From contig CAWKEY010000068.1 in NCBI GenBank assembly GCA_963848675.1, positions 1 to 64,000 of the forward strand: a DNA stretch of 64,000 nucleotides. Reading direction: 5' to 3'. Shown here piece after piece: positions 43,078-52,551 of the stretch; the first letter of the stretch is position 1; every line of letters begins with the position of its first letter. Both the position numbers and the translations under genes were made by a program. The notes under the pieces are model-generated. The model worked only from the letters and a program-made list of their open reading frames with translations, was not told the origin of the DNA and did not search any database. Origin of the DNA: CAWKEY01 sp963848675 (GTDB lineage Bacteria; Pseudomonadota; Gammaproteobacteria; Methylococcales; Methylomonadaceae).

Positions 43078-45146
43078 CAGTCTCTCACCCACTCTTCAAC
43101 CAGACGGCTGGGGCTGTGTGGTGATTCCGTCAGCGGCAATACCGGCTTTCCTGACAGATAGCGGACACACACACTCAGCATGTCAAAAACAATCAACCAC
43201 AGCAAGCTGACAAAAAACAGCGTCAGCCACGCGTCTAGTTGCAGATTGAATACCAATTGCGGGGCAATAGCCGCTTTTGCCGGCGGCAACACGCCGGTCG
43301 CCAGCTTGTCTGTTAAATCGTTGGCGGCGGCAAAGAAACCGATGCGGATATCATCGCTGGCACACTTCTGCCATGCCGCCGTGGTGGTAATGGTCACCAG
43401 CCACACGAGCGGCAAGGCGGTCACCCAGACCTGTTTCAATTTGCCGGATTTGATCAAAATCCCCGTGGCCACGCATAGTGCGATCGCCGCCAGCATTTGA
43501 TTCGCAATACCGAACAGCGGCCACAGGATATTGACGCCGCCGTTCGGGTCTATCACGCCGATGTAAAGGAAATAGCCCCAGCCCGACACCACCAGAGCGC
43601 TGGTGAGCATAACGGAAGGTGTCCACGAAGTTCCCCCCATTTTGGGCCAGATATTGCCGAGCATATCCTGCAACATAAAACGACCCACGCGCGTTCCTGC
43701 ATCCAGCGTAGTGAGAATAAAAATGGCCTCAAACATGATGGCAAAGTGATACCACAAGGCCAGCATACCCTCGCCAAAAGCGCTGCCGAAAATACTCGCC
43801 ATGCCCACCGCCAGTGAAGGCGCGCCGCCGGTACGTGCAAACAGCGTTGCTTCACCCATTTGACGGGCCAGATTCTGCATTTGCTGGACGGACACCGGGT
43901 AACCCCAGGAAGAGATTTTGGCGGCGGCATCAACCGCATCGGCGCCGACTACGCCCGCCGGGCTGTTGATGGCAAAAAACACGCCGGGGTCCAGCACGGT
44001 AGCGGCTATCATCGCCATGATGGCGACAAAGGATTCCAGCAACATACCACCATAACCGATCATGCGGATGTCGCGCTCATTGCTCAGCAGCTTGGGGGTT
44101 GTGCCCGATGCAATCAGCGCGTGAAAACCGGAAATCGCGCCGCAAGCAATCGTGATAAATACAAACGGGAACAATTTGCCGCCGAAAATAGGCCCCGTGC
44201 CGTCGATAAACTGGGTTACCGCAGGCATTTTCACGTCCGGTTGCAGCATGATAATAGCCACTGCCAACAAGGTGATAGTGCCGAGTTTCATGTAGGTGGA
44301 CAGGTAGTCACGCGGCGCCAGCAGCAGCCAAACCGGCAAAATAGCCGCGGCAAAACCATACGCCATGACCCACCAGGCCAGGGTCAGGCCTTCGTGATCG
44401 AAGGCACTGCGCAGGGTCTCGTGTTTATCGATGAAACCGCCGCCCGCCACCGACATCAATAATAAAATCACACCTATTAGCGATCCTTCCAGCACTTGCC
44501 CTGGACGAATATAGCGCATGTAAATACCCACAATCATGGCAATAGGAATGGTGGCCGACACCGTGAACGTCGCCCATGGACTGTGCTTCATGGCATTGAC
44601 CACCACCAGCCCCAGTACGGCAATCAGGATAATCATAATGGCAAAGGTGCCGATGAGTGCCGCCGTTCCACCCAGCGCCCCCAGCTCATCACGCGCCATC
44701 TGCCCCAGGCTTTTGGCATCACGCCGGGTAGACAAAAACAAGGTCACCATATCCTGCACACAGCCGCCCAGCACCGCACCCAACAATATCCACAAGGTAC
44801 CGGGCAGATAACCAAACTGCGCGGCCAGCGTCGGCCCCACCAATGGACCAGGCCCTGCAATCGCCGCAAAATGATGGCCAAACACGATCCATTTATGGGT
44901 CGGCACAAAATCGCGGCCGTTATCCAGGCGCTCTGCCGGCGTAGCGCGAGTGTCATCGACTATCAGCACGGTAGCGGCGATCCACGATGCGTAAAAGCGA
45001 TAAGCGATTGCGTACACACATAGCGCAGCGGTTATAAACCACAATGCATTGATGCTTTCGCCGCGATTCAGGGCAATCCCGCCGACGGCTGAGGCGCCAA
45101 GAACGGCGATGAGTAGCCAGATGGATTTGTTAAGTAGCCTATTCAT
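43077..45146 (-). CDS. cstA: CstA-family pyruvate/peptide transporter
   Basis: 689-residue inner-membrane protein with about 16-18 helices, of the carbon-starvation CstA family (CstA and BtsT import pyruvate in E. coli; older work suggested peptides). VPTHKWIVFGHHFAAIAGPG, PLVGPTLAAQFGYLPG and GTTPKLLSNERDIRMIGYGG are signature stretches. Length matches E. coli CstA (701). Followed by the coupled ybdD gene. No CRP site or two-component pair is visible in the 200 bp upstream, so its regulation is open. Confidence 0.93.
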   Translation of the reverse strand: MNRLLNKSIWLLIAVLGASAVGGIALNRGESINALWFITAALCVYAIAYRFYASWIAATVLIVDDTRATPAERLDNGRDFVPTHKWIVFGHHFAAIAGPGPLVGPTLAAQFGYLPGTLWILLGAVLGGCVQDMVTLFLSTRRDAKSLGQMARDELGALGGTAALIGTFAIMIILIAVLGLVVVNAMKHSPWATFTVSATIPIAMIVGIYMRYIRPGQVLEGSLIGVILLLMSVAGGGFIDKHETLRSAFDHEGLTLAWWVMAYGFAAAILPVWLLLAPRDYLSTYMKLGTITLLAVAIIMLQPDVKMPAVTQFIDGTGPIFGGKLFPFVFITIACGAISGFHALIASGTTPKLLSNERDIRMIGYGGMLLESFVAIMAMIAATVLDPGVFFAINSPAGVVGADAVDAAAKISSWGYPVSVQQMQNLARQMGEATLFARTGGAPSLAVGMASIFGSAFGEGMLALWYHFAIMFEAIFILTTLDAGTRVGRFMLQDMLGNIWPKMGGTSWTPSVMLTSALVVSGWGYFLYIGVIDPNGGVNILWPLFGIANQMLAAIALCVATGILIKSGKLKQVWVTALPLVWLVTITTTAAWQKCASDDIRIGFFAAANDLTDKLATGVLPPAKAAIAPQLVFNLQLDAWLTLFFVSLLWLIVFDMLSVCVRYLSGKPVLPLTESPHSPSRLVEEWVRD

Positions 45147-45353
45147 GTTGCTTTTGTTATTGGTTTTTTACATTTCAATGAAGATTGCAGTAATTATCCT
45201 GAAAATCAGCAGCATCGCTATCAGATTATGATCAATTGCGGTTTTCTGTTTCGAATTGCTGGCTATTGGGATAAAAGTTGTCGCTGGACCAACCTAGCAA
45301 TCAATCCACTGTAACTTTGAGGGAGGAGGCAGTTTGTGGCAGGAAACCGAGCG

Positions 45354-45944
45354 CTATTTTCCGGCTCGCCCCATCAATTCCATTTTATCAAGCCATTGCA
45401 TCCTTTTATTATCGTCAATGCTTTCTATCAAACCAATCAGGGTTTCCTGGGTCGGTTTAATGCCACAGAAGCCCAGGATATTTCTTTCCAGACTTTTCAG
45501 GCTATGAGCCAGATAATACCAGCGATAGATAAAAGCGGGCATGCCCATCGTTATGACAATATGTGCAGTCTTGCCGCTCAGCAGTTGTTTCCAGGGTTTG
45601 CCATTAGCAGTTTTGACAGCAGCAAAACCCGGTCTAAACACTTGTTCCAGAAAAGCTTTAAGGTAGGCCGGCATACTGCCCAGCCACAAAGGATAAATGA
45701 TAACCAGGTGTTGTGCCGCCTGGATGGCATGCTGAGCTTGTTTAATCTCTTCGGGCGCTTCGCCCTGATCAAAATCCGCCTGCGTTCGCAGTATGGGAAA
45801 CTCGATTTGGGTAATGTCAATAAGCTTAACGCTATGCCCCGATGCTTGCGCGCCTATGCAATAGGCTTTTGCCAATGCATGACAAAACCGATTGCCTGCG
45901 GGATCCGGGTGACCCTGGACAATAACTATATTTTTAGATGCCAT
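45354..45944 (-). CDS. NAD(P)H-dependent flavodoxin-fold oxidoreductase
   Basis: 196-residue FMN/FAD quinone-reductase-like protein of the KefF/MdaB/NQO1 family. The N-terminal VIVQGHPDPAGNRFCHALAK is the phosphate-binding region, YPLWLGSMPAYLKAFLEQVF the flavin-ring loop, and the C-terminal half is typical of the family. Members reduce quinones or act as ancillary subunits of K+ efflux systems; no kef gene is near, so a quinone or electrophile reductase is more likely. Monocistronic. Confidence 0.85.
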   Translation of the reverse strand: MASKNIVIVQGHPDPAGNRFCHALAKAYCIGAQASGHSVKLIDITQIEFPILRTQADFDQGEAPEEIKQAQHAIQAAQHLVIIYPLWLGSMPAYLKAFLEQVFRPGFAAVKTANGKPWKQLLSGKTAHIVITMGMPAFIYRWYYLAHSLKSLERNILGFCGIKPTQETLIGLIESIDDNKRMQWLDKMELMGRAGK

Positions 45945-46182
45945 GTGTACCCCAGTATTTAAATCCCGCCATTGGTTAATTTGCGTAACGCAGTTGGGAT
46001 GTTAATGGATGACTGGGCGTTTGTCATTTCTGCAGGAATGTGCACTAACCCATTTAAAGGAAAGCAACCGAAGCAGCAACACCTGCGAGCAAGTTGTTAC
46101 TGGTATAAAGAATTTAGACTTGACACCAAAAAAGTTCGGGGGTGGTACATCCCTGTACCTGGGGGAGACTTTGACGTATAGG

Positions 46183-46755
46183 TTACTTTTGATCCGTCAC
46201 CGTTACGCAAAGATGGGTCGGTTTTTTTTCGACATCCAGAATCGGTTTCAAGGTAAAGGCGACGATCGATTCGACGCCGGCATCACCCAAATCAGCGACA
46301 GGCACTTTTTCTACACTGATTTTGTTACCTTTGACTTTCCATTTATAATCAGCATCGAAGGCTTTGTTTTTCGAGGAATTTTCCAGATCCACTTCAAAAT
46401 TGGCCCCGGCACACGCCTCGCCAGGCTCCTTCAAATCAAGCACATGAGTATGAAACCCGCTCTTTGGATTCTCATACGAGCTGTCATCGATCGGCAAATG
46501 CGTTACCAATACCAGCAGATTGTTGCCTCCATCGGTTAAAGCTGCATAACCAAAGGCGCCGGATTTGCCGTCGACCGGTATGGATGCCTGAGTCTCGATT
46601 TCCAGGTCGAGCGTTTTAGTGCTGCCATTACCTTCCACTTCGACTTCCGTTTCCTTGATCAATAAATAACCAGGGTGTTGGGCTGCATGGATCATTGTTG
46701 TGGTGATGAAAAGGCCGAGTACTGCTGCCAAGGTATTAATTTGTTTGGTTTTCAT
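46183..46755 (-). CDS. Exported protein of unknown function
   Basis: 190-residue protein with a signal peptide (MKTKQINTLAAVLGLFITTT, cleaved near MIHA/AQHPG). The mature part is beta-rich and acidic, with ETEVEVEGNGSTKTLDLEIE and SGFHTHVLDLKEPGEACAGA as the most distinctive parts; two Cys could form a disulfide. I recognise no family. It is flanked by 200-bp intergenic stretches in which I see nothing certain, so it looks monocistronic. Confidence 0.65.
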   Translation of the reverse strand: MKTKQINTLAAVLGLFITTTMIHAAQHPGYLLIKETEVEVEGNGSTKTLDLEIETQASIPVDGKSGAFGYAALTDGGNNLLVLVTHLPIDDSSYENPKSGFHTHVLDLKEPGEACAGANFEVDLENSSKNKAFDADYKWKVKGNKISVEKVPVADLGDAGVESIVAFTLKPILDVEKKPTHLCVTVTDQK

Positions 46756-46944
46756 TGTCGCCGCCTCATATCATTGATTTAAGATAGTATCGATTCGATA
46801 TAATAGTAACGCGGTATTTTATGCTCTGCAAATTTTTTTAACTGTTGTGGCGAATTGGTCAAAAAGTCATTCCCATAGTTGAAAAGCATTGGCCGTTTGC
46901 GTTCAATATCACCCAGAACTTTTGAATGAAAGCCTTTCGGACAA

Positions 46945-46972
46945 ATAAAAAAGGCCGGAAAACCGGCCTTTG
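46945..46972 (-). terminator. Rho-independent terminator after the Ala/Glu-rich gene
   Basis: AAGGCCGG-TTTT-CCGGCCTT on the minus strand is a perfect stem followed by TTTTTATTT. It is 30 bp beyond the stop of the gene at 47002. Confidence 0.9.
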
Positions 46973-47001
46973 CTATAAAAATGAAACGAATCGGATGGTA
47001 A

Positions 47002-47457
47002 TTAGCGCAACAGATCCAGTGCCTTATCGGTTGCCGATTGTTTCGCTTTGCCTTTGACCGCGTCAGTGGCTTCGCTTGCAGATTTAGGCGCAGTATCTAC
47101 CTTGCTTTTCAACTCTTCGGTCGCTTCTTTACCGCTTTTTAAGGTCTCGATACCCTGCTTTGCCGGTTCCGGCGCGGCTTCCTCAAGTTTTTGCTCGGCT
47201 GCTTCCTTCGCACCTTCTTGCGCTTGCTGTTTTACTGCCTCAGGAGCCTCAGGAGCATTGGTTGCAGTTTCTTTTAAAGTTTTGGTGCCTTCCAGGGTTT
47301 GCTTCGCGGTCTCCGCTCCTTTAACGGCATCCGGTGCTGCCGATGTGGCGGCATCTTTAGTCAATTGTTTGGCTGCCCCTTCGAGCAGGCTTTGTCCGGC
47401 CAGCGCCGAACCTGTTGCAAGCAACAATGAAATCAATAAAGTGGTCTTGTTTTTCAT
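47002..47457 (-). CDS. Exported Ala/Glu/Lys-rich low-complexity protein
   Basis: 151-residue protein with a clear signal peptide (MKNKTTLLISLLLATGSALA/GQ). The mature part is almost all Ala, Glu, Lys, Thr and Pro in loosely repeated helical units (AAKQLTKDAATSAAPDAVKG, EGAKEAAEQKLEEAAPEPAK, ATEELKSKVDTAPKSASEAT). This recalls LEA-like or other disordered periplasmic proteins. No enzymatic motif is present and I do not recognise the family. It has its own terminator and is divergent from the HAD gene. Confidence 0.7.
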   Translation of the reverse strand: MKNKTTLLISLLLATGSALAGQSLLEGAAKQLTKDAATSAAPDAVKGAETAKQTLEGTKTLKETATNAPEAPEAVKQQAQEGAKEAAEQKLEEAAPEPAKQGIETLKSGKEATEELKSKVDTAPKSASEATDAVKGKAKQSATDKALDLLR

Positions 47458-47604
47458 AACTATTCCTCGGTGGACAGTGATTGGAAATGCCAGATTACTC
47501 CGTCAATCTTAACCGTTCATGAACCGTCCGAGGCTGTCTATTCAATATGCTACAATGCCTGCCGCAACGGACATTTCATCCCACTAGCCATTCCCACTAC
47601 CACC

Positions 47605-48357
47605 ATGAACAACTCGATTATCCATGCGCTCGATTTTGATGGCGTTATCTGCGATAGCGCGGTAGAAACCGCTATTACCGGCTGGAAAGCCGCCGTCAGC
47701 ATCTGGACTGATATGCCCACAAGCGCTCCGCAAGACATGATTGACCGGTTCCGCCTGGTCCGGCCGATTATCGAAACGGGCTACGAAGCCATCTTGGCCA
47801 TGCGGCTGCTCTATCTGGGCGAAACCACCGAAGCCATTTACAGCAGTTATGCCGATAAAATCCAAACCTTGTTGGAACAGGCGCAAGTCAGCACTGATGA
47901 TCTCAAAAAGCTGTTTGGCGAAACCCGGGATGTGTGGATCGAAAACGACCTGGCCGACTGGGTCAACATGAATCCGCTGTTTCCCGGCATAGCCGCCAAA
48001 CTCCGGCAGCTTGGGCAAGAGCAGCCCTGGTATATCATCACCACCAAACAGGAGCGCTTCGTCAAACAGATATTGAAAGCCAATGCAATTGAACTGGCTG
48101 ATGAGCGGATATTTGGACTGGATCGCAAGTTGAGCAAGCCGGAGGTTTTAAAGGACTTATTAATAGCCAATCCAGACCAGACCCTTTATTTTGCCGAAGA
48201 CCGCTTGCCCACTTTGCTGAACGTTTTGAAACACGAGGAGCTGACTCCCGTTAAACTGATTTTTGCCTTGTGGGGCTATAACACCGCAGAAGATAAAGCC
48301 TTGGCCGCGCAACAACCTTTTAGTATGCAACAGCTGGAAGATTTTTTGGTGATTTAA
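47605..48357 (+). CDS. HAD-family hydrolase
   Basis: 250-residue haloacid-dehalogenase-fold phosphatase. Motif I is ALDFDGVICDS with the nucleophilic Asp, motif II YIITTKQERF, the Lys of motif III is in KLSKPEVL, and motif IV is YFAEDRLPTL. The long helical cap (about 40-140) places it in the C1-cap group. The ATG at 47605 is chosen as it starts right at the domain; the longer frame upstream crosses the divergent promoter region. Substrate unknown. Confidence 0.85.
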   Translation: MNNSIIHALDFDGVICDSAVETAITGWKAAVSIWTDMPTSAPQDMIDRFRLVRPIIETGYEAILAMRLLYLGETTEAIYSSYADKIQTLLEQAQVSTDDLKKLFGETRDVWIENDLADWVNMNPLFPGIAAKLRQLGQEQPWYIITTKQERFVKQILKANAIELADERIFGLDRKLSKPEVLKDLLIANPDQTLYFAEDRLPTLLNVLKHEELTPVKLIFALWGYNTAEDKALAAQQPFSMQQLEDFLVI

Positions 48358-48358
48358 C

Positions 48359-48401
48359 GCGATTGATGCGCTTCAGTCGGTCGCGGGTTAGCGTAACCCG
48401 C
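48359..48401. repeat. REP-like palindrome, partly like the RAYT-flanking REPs
   Basis: GCGATTGATGCGCTTC at its left side is close to the start of the REP at 59150 (GCGATTGATGCGGTTC). It is followed by a perfect hairpin GCGGGTTA-GCG-TAACCCGC at 48383-48401. It lies at the end of the HAD gene and may also act as a terminator. A looser copy (GTGGGTTTAGCGTAATCCGC) lies at about 55040. Confidence 0.55.
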
Positions 48402-48571
48402 TCGTTAACAAGGCTTGCAGGGTGATGGCTCATGCCTAAGCCAATCTGTTCGACCGCTGCTGTAGAGAGCATCAGAGGGTTTGTGAAAAAATTACCCTGT
48501 AACCAGCTATCTGAAAGACGCGCATCGGTAACGATTGACGCGCCTCCCCGCAGACAGCAAGTTGCTTTATC

Positions 48572-49870
48572 TTATTTGAACTGGAATGTGACTATAGCGG
48601 GTGAAACAGTCTCGCTATCGAACTCCACATACAGCGCTCGACAGGTGCCAGCATAGGTTTTTGGGGTCTTCCAGTTGTACTGCCAATTGCCGTCGCCCTT
48701 GTATTGCAAGCCGCTATTGCCCGGCGCGTACTCCTCGATGGCGTCGGCCGCATTACCCATCAAACTCTCGCAATCCACGGGATAGGAATACAAGCCGGCA
48801 AAGCTGCTTTGATCTTCGATCGGCGCGCCAAGGGCGTCGGTCAAACGCCATTTGGTCGGCACCGCCTGTCCCGCCTTGGCAGTGTTCAACAGACTGTTGT
48901 TGATAGGTTCGAAGAAGCCTTCAAACTGATAAGTCACCATGAAGGTGGTGCAGGTGGGCGGGTTCGTGACATTGCCTTTGCTGTCGGTCCCGCGCACGCA
49001 CACCTCGTTGGAGCCAAGCTGCGTCGCCGGCAGTTCGGCTTCGACGTCCTCGCTGACAGCGTCGAAAGCTCCATCCTGGGCAGCTAATGCCGTCCAGGGG
49101 CCGTCATTAAGGCGATATTCGGCGCTCTGAATAGGGTGATTGCCCACGGCGGCATCATCCACCGTCGCCCTCAGGCTCGTGGTGCCATTCAGGATAGCCG
49201 GGTTGGGATCGACAGCGATGCTTGTCACTTGCGGTCCGGTCTGGTCGGTATAGCCCACGCTCAGCTCAACATGATTCATGTCCATGCCCGGCTGCATGCC
49301 ACTCAACACAATATCGCCTTCCATGGTAAAACCGTCCGAAAGAATCTCCCCGGTGACATTCCATTTGGCGCCCGATGCCTCACCTACGAAACTGTCAGGG
49401 GCAAGCGAGGTGCCGTTGAGCTTGACGTTCTTGAACTCGATAGGGCCATGCATCATGCCGCCACCTCCCATACCGCCACCCATCATCTGGTTGCGCTGCA
49501 CGTTGATCAGGATGTAGTTCAACTCGCCCAGCGAACCTCCGGTGGGGGTGACCGTTACCGCGCTGAGCCCCGTACCCACGGTGGTGGACAGTACCCCGGC
49601 GCTGTAAGTAAACAGGACATGCTTGCCGGTTCCCCAGGAAACATCGCCGGTATTCCGGTTGGCCGCCGTATCGAGCGGTGGGACGCCGATATAAATCTCC
49701 TTCTGCATGCCGTTGCTGTTCATGTGGCGATAGCGCACCGCGCCCTTTAGTAGCGCTTCCGCATCAAAACCTGATGCAACAGAAGCCGCATAGGTCTCCG
49801 CTGCGGCAAACAGCGTTAAACCGGCAACCGCCGTTAATTTAAATACTGATAATGTAATTGCTTGTTTCAT
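48572..49870 (-). CDS. Exported multidomain protein with PxKF domain
   Basis: 432-residue secreted protein. After a signal peptide (ending AAAETYAASVA) an N-terminal beta domain (about 30-210) follows the pattern of 'choice-of-anchor W' proteins, with GAVRYRHMNSNGMQKEIYIG and LGELNYILINVQRN. A Met/Gly-rich loop (QMMGGGMGGGGMMHG, about 130-145) could bind metal. A middle Ig-like domain (about 215-315) and a C-terminal PxKF domain (EPINNSLLNTAKAGQAVPTK) complete it. The gene lies 60 bp downstream of the five-haem cytochrome on the same strand and is probably co-transcribed. Function unknown; a surface or matrix role beside the cytochrome is inference. Confidence 0.7.
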   Translation of the reverse strand: MKQAITLSVFKLTAVAGLTLFAAAETYAASVASGFDAEALLKGAVRYRHMNSNGMQKEIYIGVPPLDTAANRNTGDVSWGTGKHVLFTYSAGVLSTTVGTGLSAVTVTPTGGSLGELNYILINVQRNQMMGGGMGGGGMMHGPIEFKNVKLNGTSLAPDSFVGEASGAKWNVTGEILSDGFTMEGDIVLSGMQPGMDMNHVELSVGYTDQTGPQVTSIAVDPNPAILNGTTSLRATVDDAAVGNHPIQSAEYRLNDGPWTALAAQDGAFDAVSEDVEAELPATQLGSNEVCVRGTDSKGNVTNPPTCTTFMVTYQFEGFFEPINNSLLNTAKAGQAVPTKWRLTDALGAPIEDQSSFAGLYSYPVDCESLMGNAADAIEEYAPGNSGLQYKGDGNWQYNWKTPKTYAGTCRALYVEFDSETVSPAIVTFQFK

Positions 49871-49930
49871 TGCTTGTTCCTCAGTTAAATAAAAGGTCTA
49901 AAAAATACACGTCCCTGTGCCGAGTATCCC

Positions 49931-52192
49931 TTATCGGGAGACGTTAAAAGTGTTTACGGCAATGCGATTCGATTTCAAACTCGATGCATTGAACATCGTT
50001 TTGAAATCCTCGATTTCCGCGTCAACTTCAGTAAACAGGTCTTGCACGAACGCGTAAGCGATGGGCTGATGCAATAATTCCGCTTCAACGCTGTAATTGC
50101 TGTCTGCCAAACCCGCGATGCGATAGCTGATTTCATCGCTGCCGCCAATAAAGTTGGCATCGTTGAGTGCATCGCCAACCACCCGTACATCGCTGGGTGC
50201 GGTTGCTTTGTTAAACCCTTGCGGCAGCAGACGGTTGTCTTTTAGATACGTCATGCCGCGCAAGAGGGTATAGGTCACCTGATTGTTGTTATCGCCCATG
50301 ATCGCTTCGTAAACCTGTACCTGGCCGGGACTGGTGATCAAATCGTAATGCGGCTCGAAAGTCGCCCGATCGCTATCGGCATCAATGCCGGCGACGCTGC
50401 CGTTGGCGTTGACTTTGCCGGATTCAAAAACTACGTTGCCCTGGCTGTCCTTGATCGTGACATGCACAACCACGCGCCGGGACGGATAGGCGCTAGGCAG
50501 TTTATGGCCGGTGGTGCTGTTGATTTTCAGCGTGAAATCCAGGGTATTGTTGGCCAGCGACTGGCTGACCGGCGCTATGCTGGCGGCGCTGTTGAGCATG
50601 ATCTGGGTTTTGCTGAGGGTTTCGGCGAAATTATTGGACAGCACGCCCAGTTGCTGTTTGTTATTATTGAACACATCTAGCATCAGCTTGTTGGCGCCGA
50701 CAAATTCATGGACGGCAAAATCGTTTCGGCCTTGCAACCACATCGGACGATTCGAGATCGGCACGCCATTGGCGCGTGACATATGGCATTGCTGGCAGCT
50801 TTTCGCAGTGCTGCCGGCCGCATAGCTGCTGTGTTCCCATTCCGTGTAGGGCATTTGTTCCGGAAACTCGGATTCCGGTGTGGTGCTGAGCAGATTACCC
50901 AAGTCATCAACATAAGGTGTTTTCAGGTTATGACAGGTCGCGCACATTTTCGACGATTTCACATGGGCGCTATAGGTCGGTGTATAGCCGGTCATCATGA
51001 TCATCGGGTTCGGGAATAAATTGTCATAGGGCCCGTAAATGGTTTTACTGCCGTCGATTTCGTATTGGCCGGTGAATCTCGGCAGCGTGCCTAAGTCCGC
51101 TGAGTTCTTGATCTGATGGCAAGCGGTGCAACTGACACCATTCAAAGCTTCGTCATGACGCGAATGCATAGGATTAACGAAGCCGCCGTCGAGAATTTCC
51201 AGAACTTCGTTGTTTTTCTTGGCCTCGAAATTGGCCATTGGCGCATGGCAGCGCGTACATTTATCATTGATCACACTGGACAGTTGCGGATTGCGGTTCA
51301 GCTCGGAGCGAACCTTCGCGCGCCAAAACGGATCGCGGGTGGAGTTGGCCATCATCGTCGAAGACCAATCGGTTTCGATGGATACATCCTGGCCGTTTTG
51401 GTCGGTCAAACCGTTATGACACATCGTGCAATTGGCCGATCCTGAAAAATGCTCGGAGGTGAACGCGGGGTTGCCGGATGATGCGGGCGGCAACAGGAAG
51501 CCGCCGCTGATGTTGGCCAGAGTCGTGACGCTGAAGGTATCGGAAACGCCGCCTACGGTCAGAACGGCATTCGTTGTGGTGCTGTAATTGGGCGATGAAA
51601 TTTGCCGAAGCGTGACGCTGTCGCCGTTGTTGGCGGTGCCTGCCGTCGCGACAAAGCTGCCGCCATTGGTCGAATATGAACCGCCGCTAATGCTAATAGG
51701 CGCCGGTGCATTGATGCCGGTAATGGTAATTACATTGGAGGTAACGACCGTGTTTAATGCCACGCCAGCTTGTTCGGTGAAGCCGAAAGCGTCGGGCGTG
51801 GTGTCGGCTGGCGTATTCGTTAGCGTCGTCGAACTGAACGTGTCCTTGATGTTGCCAATAGTCAGCACGGTATTGATCGTAGCGCTATAGTTGGCTGACG
51901 AAGTATGCCGAACTCGAATGCTGTCGCCATTATAGGCAGTGCCTTTACTACTGGTGTATGAGCCGCCGTTGCGCGAATACTGGCCGCCGCTGATGCTGAT
52001 CGAGGTGCCGGAATTGATGCCGGTGACACTAATTGGCGCGGAAATAATCGGCGTATTCAGCGCGACGCCGATTTGATCGCTAAAGCTGAATTGATCCGGT
52101 ATGGTATCTTTAGGGGCCGCCTGAGCGTTGACGCTGAATAAGGCGGTTGTCAGCCAGATTGAACTGAATAGGTATAGTAAACTGCGAGTCAT
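49931..52192 (-). CDS. Five-haem cytochrome c with tandem beta repeats
   Basis: 753-residue exported multihaem protein. A signal peptide (ending VNAQAAPKD) is followed by two tandem repeats of about 95 residues (29-126 and 130-226; compare DTIPDQFSFSDQIGVALNTP with DTTPDAFGFTEQAGVALNTV), both beta-rich. Five CxxCH haem sites follow: CTMCH 255, CTRCH 312, CTACH 355, CATCH 417 and CQQCH 466. Extra His residues (NPMHSRHDEA, EWEHSSY) may be distal ligands. The last 280 residues hold no haem and look beta-rich. It is the first gene of a probable pair with the PxKF protein. The haem domain recalls multihaem proteins of electron transfer or hydroxylamine-type oxidation, but no named enzyme fits. Location periplasmic or outer surface. 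Confidence 0.85.
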   Translation of the reverse strand: MTRSLLYLFSSIWLTTALFSVNAQAAPKDTIPDQFSFSDQIGVALNTPIISAPISVTGINSGTSISISGGQYSRNGGSYTSSKGTAYNGDSIRVRHTSSANYSATINTVLTIGNIKDTFSSTTLTNTPADTTPDAFGFTEQAGVALNTVVTSNVITITGINAPAPISISGGSYSTNGGSFVATAGTANNGDSVTLRQISSPNYSTTTNAVLTVGGVSDTFSVTTLANISGGFLLPPASSGNPAFTSEHFSGSANCTMCHNGLTDQNGQDVSIETDWSSTMMANSTRDPFWRAKVRSELNRNPQLSSVINDKCTRCHAPMANFEAKKNNEVLEILDGGFVNPMHSRHDEALNGVSCTACHQIKNSADLGTLPRFTGQYEIDGSKTIYGPYDNLFPNPMIMMTGYTPTYSAHVKSSKMCATCHNLKTPYVDDLGNLLSTTPESEFPEQMPYTEWEHSSYAAGSTAKSCQQCHMSRANGVPISNRPMWLQGRNDFAVHEFVGANKLMLDVFNNNKQQLGVLSNNFAETLSKTQIMLNSAASIAPVSQSLANNTLDFTLKINSTTGHKLPSAYPSRRVVVHVTIKDSQGNVVFESGKVNANGSVAGIDADSDRATFEPHYDLITSPGQVQVYEAIMGDNNNQVTYTLLRGMTYLKDNRLLPQGFNKATAPSDVRVVGDALNDANFIGGSDEISYRIAGLADSNYSVEAELLHQPIAYAFVQDLFTEVDAEIEDFKTMFNASSLKSNRIAVNTFNVSR

Positions 52193-52551
52193 AATGAAGA
52201 GGGTTTTTAGTCTAGCGGTCGCGGCGCAAACAAGTATTAAAAACCTGTCGGACTGTCACCGCGACTGGTTGACTAAAAATCCTGTTGGACTGAACCGCCG
52301 CTCAGGCTTTGAAATTATGGGGATTGAATGAGAGCGGCATCATCGAGTCAGGGTGCTAAACAGAGACAAAGACATAATGCCGGAACCAGGTATTAATTTC
52401 TGACTGGTTTTCAGGGTATTGAATGGCTGCAATATACTAATTGATGGGTAAACAAGCCGCAATATGAGCGTATTACCGCAAACCTTGCCCACGCGGACCA
52501 AAGGAAGGTTGTCATTCCGTTTGGGTATTCCGGAAATGTTTAGCTGCATTT
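52193..52551. other. Gap between the cytochrome gene and an IS91-type element
   Basis: It should contain the cytochrome promoter and the left end of the IS91-type element. I see no gene with support. A stretch from about 52490 to 52550 reads like the flank of the element, but no exact IS boundary can be given. Confidence 0.35.

Noticed and set aside
46009..46539. 176-codon plus-strand frame
   Set aside because: Mostly antisense to the exported protein at 46183-46755, which has a signal peptide and better coding character.
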